The position numbers and the translations under genes were made by a program. From JBBQWZ01 sp038210135 (GTDB lineage: Bacteria; Acidobacteriota; Terriglobia; Bryobacterales; Bryobacteraceae), in NCBI GenBank assembly GCA_038210135.1, contig JBBQWZ010000003.1:124001-188000 (forward strand): 64,000 nt of DNA, in the 5' to 3' direction. Positions 25,895 to 34,678 of the stretch are shown here, in pieces (position 1 is the stretch's first letter; each line of letters starts with the position of its first letter). The notes beneath the pieces were generated by a model. That model was not told the DNA's origin. It saw nothing but the letters and a program-made list of their open reading frames with translations, and searched no databases.

Positions 25895-26704
25895 TTGATC
25901 TCGCGCGCCACTCTCACCCACAAAGCGTTTCAAGCCTCGCTCGCCTGCCTGGCCTTCGCCATCCTGGCCGAAAACGCGGCCGCGCAACTCACCGCGCCCT
26001 CCGCCGGCTTCGTCCGTCAGCGCGACGGAACCGTCCGCCAACTGTCCGGCCTCGCCGGAAACTATGTGGCCGGCGTCCCCGTCCACCCGGAACCCGCTCT
26101 AGCCTTCGCCTTCGATTCCCAGGGAGGCATCATGCAAACCGCCAGCGGCATTTTCGCACTCGATGACCAGGGCCGCGAACTCGCCCGCTTCGATCCCCCT
26201 CCCGGACCCGCCGTCCTCAACGCGACGCTCGCCTACTTCGCCTCCAATCAATCCCTGTGGACGTATGCGAAGGACGCGCAGAGCCTGCCCCTGCCCCTGC
26301 TCCCCTTCGACGGAACGGTCCTCGCGATTGGCGGCTCCGCCAGCGCCGTCACCCTCGCCGTCCGCCGCAACGACGAAATCTGGCGTCTACGAATCGCCGC
26401 TGACGGCTCCGTCTATTCGCAGGAAGCACTGCAAGTTGGCATAGGCCTCCGGCCTGTGCAAACCAACCTCTCCGCGATCTTGCTTCTACCCAACGGAATC
26501 CTGTACTCCACCGACGCCGACATCTTCTATATCGACGACTCGACCCATCTCACCAAGCATTGGACCCTGAGCGAACGCGTCGAAAGCATCGCCAGTATGT
26601 CCCCCGCATCGTTCCAAATCACAACGGCAACATCGATGTACGCGCTGCGCCTCGACCGCGACGTCATGTCGCTACTACCAGAATCGAGTCCGGAGCCAAT
26701 ATGA
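25895..26704 (+). CDS. Secreted protein of unknown function carrying an intergenic repeat
   Basis: A TTG start at 25895 is supported by AGAAGGAG at 25881-25888, six bases upstream. The 269-residue product has a signal peptide (about residues 10-30, ending ENAAAQ). The repetitive beta-type body (FALDDQGRELARFD, NDEIWRLRIAADG, LPNGILYSTDADIFYIDD) is compatible with a small propeller. Residues about 180-188 (GIGLRPVQ region) are encoded by a copy of the CATAGGCCTCC repeat, which is in frame. Its stop overlaps the next start (ATGA), so translation of the third gene is probably coupled. Confidence 0.7.
   Translation: MISRATLTHKAFQASLACLAFAILAENAAAQLTAPSAGFVRQRDGTVRQLSGLAGNYVAGVPVHPEPALAFAFDSQGGIMQTASGIFALDDQGRELARFDPPPGPAVLNATLAYFASNQSLWTYAKDAQSLPLPLLPFDGTVLAIGGSASAVTLAVRRNDEIWRLRIAADGSVYSQEALQVGIGLRPVQTNLSAILLLPNGILYSTDADIFYIDDSTHLTKHWTLSERVESIASMSPASFQITTATSMYALRLDRDVMSLLPESSPEPI
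26433..26459 (+). repeat. CATAGGCCTCCGGCCTGTG repeat inside a coding sequence
   Basis: The repeat, with its AAGTTGG 5' flank, lies wholly within the secreted-protein gene at 25895 and is read without a stop. It is the only copy of this family that I see inside a called gene. Confidence 0.8.
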
Positions 26705-28065
26705 AACGCCTGGCGCTCCTGTTCGCCGTCACGACCGCCGCCTTTGGCGAACTCCAGCTCTCCACCTTCGACGGTACTCGCGAAACACCCGCGTCCGCGC
26801 TGTTCGACGCCGGATCCGTGGCCGTCGGCGACAGCCTCGAACTCCGCTTTCACGTGCGGAACCTCGGCACCGCGTCCGCCAACCTGACGTCGCTCTCCGC
26901 TTCCGGAACCGGCTTCACCATTACCTCGCGTCCGACGCTGCCCTACGCGCTCCTGCCCGGCGCCTTCATGGAATTTCGCGTCGGCTTCACCTCGACAAGC
27001 GCCGGTTCGTCCAGCGCCGTCGTCACCGCGAACAGCGTCAGCGTGATCCTCAGAGCAACATCGACCCTCGCCGCTGACGTCGCACAAAACATCTCCGGCA
27101 ATCGCGTCATCGTGCCCAGCGGAGCCTCCATCGATCTCGGCCGCATCCAACGCGGCCAAGCCGTCGCGCAGTCGATGTTCCTACACAATCCCGGCACAAC
27201 GCCACTAAAAGTGACGAAAGCCGCCGTCAGCGGCGAATCCTTCAGCGGCACCGCCGGACCCGTTACGCTAGCCCCCGGCGATTGGCTCGAATTCTTCATC
27301 GCCTTCGCGCCCACCCGAACCGGCGACCTCGCCGGCCTCCTCACCGTGGACCAACGCACCTACGTCCTTCGCGGACTCGGCTTCGATCCCCCATTACCGA
27401 AACCCACCGTCTCCCTCGACACCACGCAAATCCGGAACGGCGAGCAGCACCAGGTTACGCTCCGCCTCGACGCACCTTCACCCGTCGCCGGAGCCGGACT
27501 CTTGCAGATCTTCTTCGACAGCGGAATCGCCGCCGCCCCATCCGATCCCGCCGTGCAATTCGTCAAAACCGCGTCCCGTTCCGCGAACTTCAGCATCGCC
27601 GCCGGTGACACCCAGGCGCGCTTCGGCGCCGATGCTGCCGCCGTCTTCCAAACCGGCACCACCGCCGGAACGCTGCGCTTCCAAATCACCATCACCGGAC
27701 AAGCCGTCTCGAACGACCTGTCCGTATCGCTCTCCCCCGCTCCGATTCTGATCGACACCGTATCCGCGACCCGCCGCATCGGCATTCTCGATCTCAGCCT
27801 CACCGGCTTCGACAACACCTATTCCGCCGGTGCCGCCAGCTTCACCTTCTTCGATTCCACCGGCCGCGCCGTCGATCCCGGAGCCATCCAAGCCGACTTC
27901 ACCGCGAACTTCAAGACCTACTTCTCGACCTCCAGCGTCGGCAGCGCGTTTCAGATGCGCGTCTCCTTTCCCGTCTCCGGCGACGCCACCCAAGTGGCCG
28001 GTGTCGAAGCCGCCTTCACCAACGCAGCCGGCGTCACCCGTACGCAGCGAATTCCATTTCTCTAA
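26701..28065 (+). CDS. Secreted choice-of-anchor-D-like protein with tandem Ig-like domains
   Basis: The ATG at 26701 overlaps the preceding TGA by 4 bp. It gives a 454-residue protein with a signal peptide (MKRLALLFAVTTAAFG). Two ASPM/SPD-2/Hydin-like immunoglobulin repeats of the choice-of-anchor-D type follow, for example LRFHVRNLGTASANLTSLS and QSMFLHNPGTTPLKVTKAAV. A cohesin-like or C-terminal beta-sandwich segment (about 235-330, LRLDAPSPVAGAGLLQIFFD) comes next, then a final beta-rich domain. It is presumably an extracellular structural or adhesive protein. Extending the frame upstream to 26560 only adds antisense-like codons inside the preceding gene. Confidence 0.78.
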   Translation: MKRLALLFAVTTAAFGELQLSTFDGTRETPASALFDAGSVAVGDSLELRFHVRNLGTASANLTSLSASGTGFTITSRPTLPYALLPGAFMEFRVGFTSTSAGSSSAVVTANSVSVILRATSTLAADVAQNISGNRVIVPSGASIDLGRIQRGQAVAQSMFLHNPGTTPLKVTKAAVSGESFSGTAGPVTLAPGDWLEFFIAFAPTRTGDLAGLLTVDQRTYVLRGLGFDPPLPKPTVSLDTTQIRNGEQHQVTLRLDAPSPVAGAGLLQIFFDSGIAAAPSDPAVQFVKTASRSANFSIAAGDTQARFGADAAAVFQTGTTAGTLRFQITITGQAVSNDLSVSLSPAPILIDTVSATRRIGILDLSLTGFDNTYSAGAASFTFFDSTGRAVDPGAIQADFTANFKTYFSTSSVGSAFQMRVSFPVSGDATQVAGVEAAFTNAAGVTRTQRIPFL

Positions 28066-28232
28066 ACCCACCTGACCAGGCAAACCGGTACTGCCTGTTC
28101 AGGCATTACCAGTAAACCCAATGCAGCAAGCGAAGGGCTACAATAATACTTCGCCTGGAATGCGCGCTCATCTAAAGAGACAGCGCTATCACAGCGGCGT
28201 CAATCACGACGGAACGGAGAATCAGAAGAACC

Positions 28233-29354
28233 ATGGCGGTTTCCGGTGCGGGCCTTGAGGGCATCATCGCGGCAGAATCCAGCATTTGCTTCATCGACGG
28301 CGATGCGGGGGTCCTGAGCTACAACGGATTCAACATTCATACGCTCGCCGACAAGGCGACCTTCGAGGAAGTCATCTTCCTGTTGTGGAACTTGCGGCTG
28401 CCCAAGGCGGCGGAGCTCGCGACACTCAAGCAGCAGCTCGTGGCCGCCCGCGAAATTCCCAAGGAAGTCGAAGCTTTTCTGAAATTCGTCGGATCCGCGC
28501 CGCCCATGCACGTGCTGCGCACCGCGGTTTCGATGCTCAGTCTGTACGACCCCGAAGCGAACGACATGTCGCCCGAAGCGAACGCCCGCAAGGCCGTCAA
28601 GCTGATGTCGCAGACCGCGACTATCACCACCACCTTCGACCGCCTTCGTAAGAACAAGCCCGTCGTCCCCGGCGATCCGTCGCTCGATTTCGCCGCCAAT
28701 TTCCTGTACACCTTGAACGGCGTAAAGCCCGACAGCGTGATGGAACGCGTCTTCGACATCGCCCTGATCCTGCACGCCGACCACGAATTCAACGCCTCCA
28801 CCTTCGCCGGCCGCGTCACCGCCGCCACGCTCTCTGACATCTACTCGTCCGCCACCTCCGCCATCGGTGCGCTCCGCGGACCGCTCCACGGCGGTGCGAA
28901 CGAAGAAGTCATCAAGATGCTGCTCGACGCCGGTTCGCAGGAAAAAGCCATCACCCACGTCAAGGGCATGCTGGTGAACAAGGAAAAGGTTCCGGGCTTC
29001 GGCCACCGCGTCTACAAGACGCTCGACCCGCGCGCCATCCACCTTAAGAAACTCTCCGAGGACCTCGGCCGCAGCACCGGCCACATGGATTTGTACACCA
29101 CCTCGAAGCTCATCGAAGAGAACATCAAGGAATCCAAGAAGCTTAACGCCAACGTAGACTTCTACTCCGCATCCACCTATTATTCGCTGGGCATTCCGAT
29201 CGACCTGTTCACGCCGATCTTCGCCGTCAGCCGCATGGCCGGCTGGACCGCCCACATCCTCGAGCAATATCGCAACAACCGCCTGATCCGTCCGCGCGCC
29301 GATTACACCGGCCTGCCGGACGGCCAGCCGTGGGTCGATATCTCGTCGCGATAA
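28233..29354 (+). CDS. gltA: Citrate synthase
   Basis: The 373-residue enzyme is a short bacterial type I citrate synthase, condensing acetyl-CoA and oxaloacetate to citrate as the entry to the TCA cycle. The catalytic residues are all present: His219 (GPLHGGANEE), His258 (PGFGHRVYKT) and Asp309 (NVDFYSAS). The C-terminal signature (RPRADYTG) completes the family profile. Methylcitrate synthase activity is possible in this subgroup. The 28066-28232 spacer upstream should hold the promoter. Three tandem repeat copies follow from 29375. Confidence 0.95.
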   Translation: MAVSGAGLEGIIAAESSICFIDGDAGVLSYNGFNIHTLADKATFEEVIFLLWNLRLPKAAELATLKQQLVAAREIPKEVEAFLKFVGSAPPMHVLRTAVSMLSLYDPEANDMSPEANARKAVKLMSQTATITTTFDRLRKNKPVVPGDPSLDFAANFLYTLNGVKPDSVMERVFDIALILHADHEFNASTFAGRVTAATLSDIYSSATSAIGALRGPLHGGANEEVIKMLLDAGSQEKAITHVKGMLVNKEKVPGFGHRVYKTLDPRAIHLKKLSEDLGRSTGHMDLYTTSKLIEENIKESKKLNANVDFYSASTYYSLGIPIDLFTPIFAVSRMAGWTAHILEQYRNNRLIRPRADYTGLPDGQPWVDISSR

Positions 29355-29374
29355 CTCGACCCCGAGGCTCCGCG

Positions 29375-29443
29375 CGTAAGCAGGGGGATTGAACCCCGCG
29401 CGTCAGCAAGGGGACTGAACCCCGCGCGTCAGCAAGGGGACTG
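29375..29443. repeat. Three tandem CCCCGCGCGT(A/C)AGCA hairpin units
   Basis: Units of about 26 bp follow the citrate synthase stop. The second and third (29394-29413 and 29420-29439) are identical 20-nt hairpins with CCCC/GGGG clamps and a GTCA loop, separated by ACTGAA. The first has a decayed CTCC left arm and a GTAA loop. Confidence 0.85.
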
Positions 29444-29530
29444 AGACAAACATCCGAGGCCCCGGCGGCCAGACTGCCGGGGCATTCTTTTTATGAAAGC
29501 GCATTCCCCACAAACCTCCGCCACCGCTCC

Positions 29531-29782
29531 GAACCGCGACCGTAAGGGAGCGGACCTGCTTTCCGCCCCCGCACCGACCCGCGACCGTAAGGGAGCGGAC
29601 CTGCTTTCCGCCTCCGCACCGAACCGCGACCGTAAGGCAGCGGACCTGCTTTCCGCCACCGCACCGAACCGCGACCGTAAGGGAGCGGACCTGCTTTCCG
29701 CCCCCGCACCGAACCGCGACCGTAAGGGAGCGGACTTGCCTTCCGCCACCGCACCGACCCGCGACCGTAAGGGAGCGGACCT
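29531..29782. repeat. Tandem array of a 45-bp hairpin-bearing unit (six copies)
   Basis: Units start at 29531, 29576, 29621, 29666, 29711 and 29756. Each has the hairpin CCGCGACCGTAAGGGAGCGG (clamp C/G variants) followed by a spacer of the form ACCTGCTTTCCGCCNCCGCACC. The hairpin is the one in the array at 14381, but the spacer is different, so the two arrays expanded independently. The 45-bp period keeps long open frames on both strands, which I regard as spurious. The array lies just upstream of serS. Confidence 0.9.
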
Positions 29783-29871
29783 CGATCCCCGGACAAGCAT
29801 CTCGTGGAGATGGCGCGCACGAAGTGAGGCGAAACCAAACGCAGTAAGTGCCCCGCACCCAGAACAAAACC

Positions 29872-31149
29872 ATGCACGATATTTCTAACTTCCGAACCAA
29901 TCTCAACGCCATCGCCGCCCGCCTCGCCGACCGCGGCTTCACACTCGACGTCGCCAGCTTTCGCGAACTCGATACCCAGCGCCGCGCCGCCCTCACCGAA
30001 GCGGAGCAGCTAAAAGCTACGAAGAACGCCGAGAGCGCCGAGATCGGCAAGCTCAAGAAAGCCGGCGTCGACACCGCTGCGCAGCAGGAAAAGATCCGCG
30101 AAATCGGCGACCGCATTAAGGCCCTCGACGAGAAGGCCGGCGCCCTCGACGAGGAATTTCAGAACCTCCTCAAAGGCGTGCCCAACGTCCCGCACTCCTC
30201 CGTCCCCACCGGCAAGGACGCCGATGCCAATCTCGAAATCAAGAAGTGGGGAGAGCCCCGTAAATTCGACTTCGAGCCGAAACCGCATTGGGATCTCGGG
30301 CCCGAACTTGGCATTCTCGACTTCGAACGCGCCGCCAAAATCACCGGAGCCCGCTTCGCCGTCTACATGGGCCTCGGCGCGAAGCTGGAGCGCGCGCTCA
30401 CCAACTTCATGCTCGACATGCATACCAAGAAGCACGGCTATACCGAAGTGCTTCCGCCGTTCCTGATCAATTCCGCCAGCCTCTACGGAACCGGCAACCT
30501 ACCGAAATTCGCCGCCGATCTCTTCAAGATCGAGAACACCGATTTCTGGCTCGCACCCACCGCGGAAGTGCCCGTCACCAATCTGTTCCGCGACGAAACC
30601 CTCGACGCCGAACGCCTACCGATCAACTATTGCGCCTTCACCTCCTGCTTCCGCAGCGAAGCCGGAGCCTACGGCCGCGACGTCCGCGGCATCATCCGCC
30701 AGCATCAATTTCAGAAAGTCGAGCTGGTGAAATTCGCTCGTCCCGAAGACAGCTACGCCGATCACGAAAGACTGACCGAAGACGCCGAGGAAATCCTCGA
30801 GACGCTCGGTCTGCCCTACCGCCGCATGCTGCTCTCGACCGGCGACATGGGCTTTAGCTCCGCCAAAACCTACGATCTTGAAGTCTGGCTGCCCGGCCAG
30901 AATAACTACAAGGAAATCTCTTCCTGCTCCAATTTCGAAGCCTTCCAGGCGCGCCGCGCAAACATCCGGTGTAAACCCGCGAAAGGCAAAACCGAATTCG
31001 CCCACACCATCAACGGCTCGGGCCTCGCCGTCGGAAGAACCTGGGTCGCCATCGTCGAAAACTATCAGCAAGCCGACGGCAGCATAGCGATTCCGGAACC
31101 CTTGCAACCGTACCTCGGCACCGACGTAATCCGCGCCGCAAAGCCCTAG
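29872..31149 (+). CDS. serS: Seryl-tRNA synthetase
   Basis: The ATG at 29872 (eight codons inside the longer open frame) gives 425 residues, normal for the bacterial enzyme. The N-terminal coiled-coil arm (about residues 1-110) that holds the tRNA long variable arm is visible as a run of heptad-like Lys/Glu/Ala residues. The class II core has motif 2 (FTSCFRSEAGAYGRD) and motif 3 (GSGLAVGRTWVAIVENYQ). The enzyme charges tRNA-Ser and, in selenocysteine users, tRNA-Sec. A bidirectional hairpin terminator lies between this gene and the convergent one. Confidence 0.96.
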   Translation: MHDISNFRTNLNAIAARLADRGFTLDVASFRELDTQRRAALTEAEQLKATKNAESAEIGKLKKAGVDTAAQQEKIREIGDRIKALDEKAGALDEEFQNLLKGVPNVPHSSVPTGKDADANLEIKKWGEPRKFDFEPKPHWDLGPELGILDFERAAKITGARFAVYMGLGAKLERALTNFMLDMHTKKHGYTEVLPPFLINSASLYGTGNLPKFAADLFKIENTDFWLAPTAEVPVTNLFRDETLDAERLPINYCAFTSCFRSEAGAYGRDVRGIIRQHQFQKVELVKFARPEDSYADHERLTEDAEEILETLGLPYRRMLLSTGDMGFSSAKTYDLEVWLPGQNNYKEISSCSNFEAFQARRANIRCKPAKGKTEFAHTINGSGLAVGRTWVAIVENYQQADGSIAIPEPLQPYLGTDVIRAAKP

Positions 31150-31210
31150 AGCCATGCGGTTGACTGCGCGACTCCCTAACATCGCGCTCACTAATTTCCT
31201 AGACAACCCG

Positions 31211-31240
31211 GCCTCAACCCTGAGCGTAAGCGATGGGACC
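31211..31240. repeat. Hairpin repeat copy with CCCT/TGGG clamps
   Basis: The 20-nt core at 31218-31237 reads CCCTGAGCGTAAGCGATGGG. It has a GTAA loop and GA/GA internal loop, with a T-T mismatch at the inner clamp position. The same variant occurs at 33647. Confidence 0.8.
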
Positions 31241-31285
31241 CCAGCGACTCGGCGAGGTGCGCAGTAAGCACTTTCCCCTAACAAC

Positions 31286-31326
31286 AAAAAAGGCCCGGCG
31301 CCCCCGAAGGAGCACCGGGCCTTTTT
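31286..31326. terminator. Bidirectional rho-independent terminator between serS and the CHRD gene
   Basis: AAAAAAGGCCCGG at 31286-31298 pairs with CCGGGCCTTTTT at 31315-31326. The U-tracts exist on both strands, as expected for two convergent genes. The loop contains CCCGAAGGAGCAC, which resembles the GCTCCGAAGGAGC repeat family. Confidence 0.92.
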
Positions 31327-31338
31327 CGAACCACTCGC

Positions 31339-33426
31339 TTACTGCACGGCGATCGTCACGATGTTCGACTTCGCCGTACCGACCGTCAACTGCAGCAACT
31401 GAGTGCCCGCCTGCAGCCCCGCCGGAATCTGGATCGCCGTCTGCGACAACCCGATGAAGCCCGGCGACGCGATCGAGTAGATCACCGGCGCCGAAGTGCC
31501 GTTCATCAACACATCCGCCTGCACTCCGCCAACCGTCGCGCTAACCGTCGGCGTTTTATACGTCGCATCCGGAGCCGCTTGCCCAGTCTTTAGAGCTGGC
31601 GTCGTCTGGCCCAGGCCCGTCGCATACACCAACACGATGTCCCCTACCTTCGCCGGATTCGCCGGCCGCACCAGCGAGTAGTCGGAGTTCTTCAGCACCA
31701 GCGCACCCACGCTGTCGAAGAAGATGTTCGGCGCCGATGCCGCGAACGGAACCGACAACGGAGCCGATGAACCGCCTACCGTATTCACCGTAACCACCGC
31801 CGTCGTACCTGTCACTTCGACCGGAACCTGCACCACCATCTCCGTCGCGCTCGACGCGAGAATTGGAGCGTTCGTGCCGTTGACCGAAACCGTCGTGCCA
31901 TTCACCGACGTCGGCACCGTGCCCGCCGGGAAGGCGTCCACGTTGCTCGGAACCCGCATCAGGTTGTCGCCGAAGATACGCATCAGCGAGCCCGGAGCCT
32001 CGGTCGTGCGATTGATATCGGTAATCGCGCTGATCGCCAACCCCAACTTCGGAGCCACCGCCGCACCAGCCAACTGCGCACGGACCCCGCCGCCCGGATT
32101 CGTCACCGAATGCAAATTCAAGTAATGTTTTTCCGGATTGAGGATCAAATCGTTCAGCGAAATCAGCGCCTGGCCGCCGCTCACCGTCACCTGGCGCGTG
32201 ATGTTGCCGCTGCCCGCATCTACGAACAGAACCTGGTCGCGAGGCAGCGCGGCATCGATCGTGACCGATCCATTCTGTCCTGCCACCTGATCGTGAATGT
32301 GCGTTGCCGTGAAAATCGTACCCTGCGGGAAGCGCGGGTTCTCGTCGAAGATCACTACGCCCGCCGCCACCGTTCCATCCGCATTGCGGATCGTGCGGAC
32401 TTCGACGCGCGATGCCGCCGTAGCAGTCGAGCCCGCGATCGGAGGAACTTCGTTCGCCGGCGACATCGTCACCTGTAACTCCATCGTGTCGGCCGCGCGC
32501 AATTGAGAGCGCATATATCCGCCCGGCGCGTAGGTCGTGTGCGTGTTGATGTAGAAACTGCCCGGATCGCTGAACACGCGATTCAACGCATCCGCCGTCC
32601 CGAAGCTCGCCACGTTCAATTCATTTTCGAAATGCAGATTACCGGTTCCGTTATCCGGAACGTCGCTTTGCACCAGCGCGCTATCGAGCGTTACCGGACC
32701 CGTGACCGTCGCTCCGCCTGTGTGGATATGCATCGCGGTGAAGCGGCCCGCCGGCAGATCGCGATAGTTGACGTCGAACGCGATCCAACCGGAAGTCAGG
32801 TTGCCGACCGAATCGAACGTGCGCAGGATCGTAACCGTACCGACCGCGCCGGTCGTCGTCGCAGTCGCCGCCGGAGGAGCAATCGCCGGAACTTCCTTCG
32901 CCGGCGCCATCAGCCCGATGAAGATGCCCCGCTCCGCCTTCTGCAATTGGCCGCGTATCTCGCCGCCCGGATTGTCCGTCGTGTGGACGTTGAAATAAAA
33001 CTGGCTCGGGTCCGCCAGGATGCCGACCACCGCATCGTAGGCGGTTCCGCTGTTCGTAAACTGCGCTTGTCGGGACGGCAGCAGACCGGTTGCCGGCAAG
33101 GAATCCTGACGCGGCAGCGCGCTGTCGATCACGACCGGTCCGGCGGTCACCGCGTTTCCTTTATGGATGTGCATAGCCGTAAAGATCGGAGCCACCGCGA
33201 ATTTGTAGCTCACATTGAAGTCTACCGACCCCGAAACAATTTTCCCGGCGTCGTCCCGCACAATGTGCAGGAACACGTTGACCGCGCCAGTAGCGGCCGA
33301 ATTCACCGGCGGAACCTCATTCGCACCCGACAGTACGGCCCGGTATGGAATCGTCTCCACCCGCGCGCCAAAACTCGCGCAAGACAGCGCGGCAACCGCC
33401 GCCATCAAAATCAAACTGCGTTTCAT
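31339..33426 (-). CDS. Secreted protein with three CHRD domains and a Solibacter-type C-terminal domain
   Basis: The ATG at 33426 gives 695 residues with a signal peptide (MKRSLILMAAVAALSCASFG). Three CHRD domains follow at about 28-160, 168-295 and 303-430, each with the SGANEVPP / SPANEVPP opening, an HIH motif (AMHIHKG, AMHIHTG, ATHIHDQ) and an NPGGxxRxQL close. The C-terminal 240 residues are the beta-rich domain expanded in 'Solibacter' genomes (LMRIFGDNL, VLVYATGLGQTTPALKTGQ, GLSQTAIQIPAGL). It is exported and probably forms a surface or matrix component. The N-terminal 29 codons of the longer frame are excluded. Confidence 0.9.
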   Translation of the reverse strand: MKRSLILMAAVAALSCASFGARVETIPYRAVLSGANEVPPVNSAATGAVNVFLHIVRDDAGKIVSGSVDFNVSYKFAVAPIFTAMHIHKGNAVTAGPVVIDSALPRQDSLPATGLLPSRQAQFTNSGTAYDAVVGILADPSQFYFNVHTTDNPGGEIRGQLQKAERGIFIGLMAPAKEVPAIAPPAATATTTGAVGTVTILRTFDSVGNLTSGWIAFDVNYRDLPAGRFTAMHIHTGGATVTGPVTLDSALVQSDVPDNGTGNLHFENELNVASFGTADALNRVFSDPGSFYINTHTTYAPGGYMRSQLRAADTMELQVTMSPANEVPPIAGSTATAASRVEVRTIRNADGTVAAGVVIFDENPRFPQGTIFTATHIHDQVAGQNGSVTIDAALPRDQVLFVDAGSGNITRQVTVSGGQALISLNDLILNPEKHYLNLHSVTNPGGGVRAQLAGAAVAPKLGLAISAITDINRTTEAPGSLMRIFGDNLMRVPSNVDAFPAGTVPTSVNGTTVSVNGTNAPILASSATEMVVQVPVEVTGTTAVVTVNTVGGSSAPLSVPFAASAPNIFFDSVGALVLKNSDYSLVRPANPAKVGDIVLVYATGLGQTTPALKTGQAAPDATYKTPTVSATVGGVQADVLMNGTSAPVIYSIASPGFIGLSQTAIQIPAGLQAGTQLLQLTVGTAKSNIVTIAVQ

Positions 33427-33640
33427 TGAATCCCCCGTGAAAGTGGACACCTTGGTCCGTAATCGTTCGCCCAGCCCAGATAAGACCCGCAGTTCATCAT
33501 AGGTCATCGACATGGGTCATCGACGTCTACGACACACCACGCTCAGAAAATTGATGCATCAGGTCCGATCTCCGAGCCAAAGTTTAGACCAGCTCCCGCG
33601 GGAATACGGAACACCAGCAAGAAACTGGATCAACTTCCGC

Positions 33641-33700
33641 CTTGAACCCTGAGCGTAAGCGATGGGACCCCCGAGGCGCGATCGCCAAGATCGCGATTAC
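33641..33700. repeat. Hairpin repeat followed by a GCGCGATC element
   Basis: A CCCTGAGCGTAAGCGATGGG hairpin at 33647-33666 is followed at 33672-33698 by GAGGCGCGATCGCCAAGATCGCG, an inverted repeat CGCGATC/GATCGCG. The two families are neighbours also at 36404 and 24042-24118. Confidence 0.8.
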
Positions 33701-34647
33701 TACCCTTCGCATCCGATCCCAGGCACCGGCTTCCCCCCAATCGCCAACAACGTCTCAAAATGCGGCGATTCCTCCTCCCGATGCACCGGAAACGTCTCAA
33801 TCCCCTCAAATCCCGCGTCGCGCAGAAACGTGTCCAACTCCACCTCGTTGAACCCCAGCCATAGATCCGCGTACAGCTCCCGAGCCTCTTCCATCCCATG
33901 CTTCCGCAAATCCAGGATTACAATCCGCCCGCCCGGCTTCAGAATCCGCGCGGCCGCGTCCACCGCCCTTTGCGGATGCGTGGCGTGGTGCAAACTCTGG
34001 CTGAAGAACGCCAAATCCACCGACCCGTCCACGATCGGCGGATCCTCCAGGTCGCCCACCCGGAATTCGACGTTGTTCACGCCATTCTTCTTCGCCAAAT
34101 CCGCCGCGTACGCGACCATCTTCTCGGAATTGTCCACCGCGATCACGTTCTTCGCCCGCCGCGCGAGCAGTTGGGTGAAGGTGCCCTCCCCCGCCCCCAG
34201 ATCCGCAATCACCATCGGCGGCATCAGCATCAGCAGCGTTTCCGCCAGCCCTTTCCACGACCGCCCCGGAACGTACTGCCGCCCGAACTTGCCCGCCAGT
34301 TCGTCGAAATACGCGCGCGTCTTATCCTGCCTCTTGCGTAAAATCAGCTCCAATGCACGCCGGTCCAACGCCGTCTCCGGAATCTCCTCCGCTCCCGTCT
34401 TGACCAGTTCCAGCAGTTCCCGAGGAGTCCCCGGTCGCAGCCGATACAGGCTGTTTTTGCCCGACCGACGGTCCTCCACCAGGTCCGCCTGACGAAGCTG
34501 CGACAGATGCGTCGAGATCCTGCTTTGCCCCATCGACAGGATTTCCTGGAGCTCGGCTACAGAAAGTTCTTCCTGTGCCAATAAGGTGAGAAGCCGCAGC
34601 CTCGACGTGTCTGTCAGAAGCTTAAGAGATTTTAGTATTGACGCCAT
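33700..34647 (-). CDS. ArsR-type HTH regulator fused to an S-adenosylmethionine-binding methyltransferase-like domain (SahR-like)
   Basis: Residues 1-90 form a winged-helix ArsR domain (LTDTSRLRLLTLLAQEELS, MGQSRISTHLSQLRQ). Residues about 110-300 form a class I methyltransferase-like domain with motif I VIADLGAGEGTF (Asp149), VIAVDNSEKM and DLAFFSQSLHH. Proteins with this architecture include SahR, the repressor of the SAM/SAH cycle that senses S-adenosylhomocysteine. The gene is divergent from ahcY with a short inverted repeat between them. I infer that it controls ahcY. A methyltransferase role with an HTH domain cannot be excluded. Confidence 0.87.
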   Translation of the reverse strand: MASILKSLKLLTDTSRLRLLTLLAQEELSVAELQEILSMGQSRISTHLSQLRQADLVEDRRSGKNSLYRLRPGTPRELLELVKTGAEEIPETALDRRALELILRKRQDKTRAYFDELAGKFGRQYVPGRSWKGLAETLLMLMPPMVIADLGAGEGTFTQLLARRAKNVIAVDNSEKMVAYAADLAKKNGVNNVEFRVGDLEDPPIVDGSVDLAFFSQSLHHATHPQRAVDAAARILKPGGRIVILDLRKHGMEEARELYADLWLGFNEVELDTFLRDAGFEGIETFPVHREEESPHFETLLAIGGKPVPGIGCEG

Positions 34648-34664
34648 TCGATCGTTCCGAGTAT

Positions 34665-34678
34665 GATATCAACATATC
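34665..34678. promoter_or_regulatory. Candidate operator GATAT-N4-ATATC between the SahR-like gene and ahcY
   Basis: The sequence GATATcaacATATC is a perfect 5-bp inverted repeat with a 4-nt spacer, 18 bp before the regulator's start codon. It is the only clear dyad in this 146-bp intergenic region. Its assignment as the regulator's site is inference. A TTGGCTTCGTTTCGCA repeat fragment also lies at 34714-34729. Confidence 0.5.

Noticed and set aside
29493..29888. 131-codon plus-strand and similar minus-strand frames through the 45-bp array
   Set aside because: The period is a multiple of three and the repeat has no stops, so open frames are expected on both strands. No start context or domain supports a protein.
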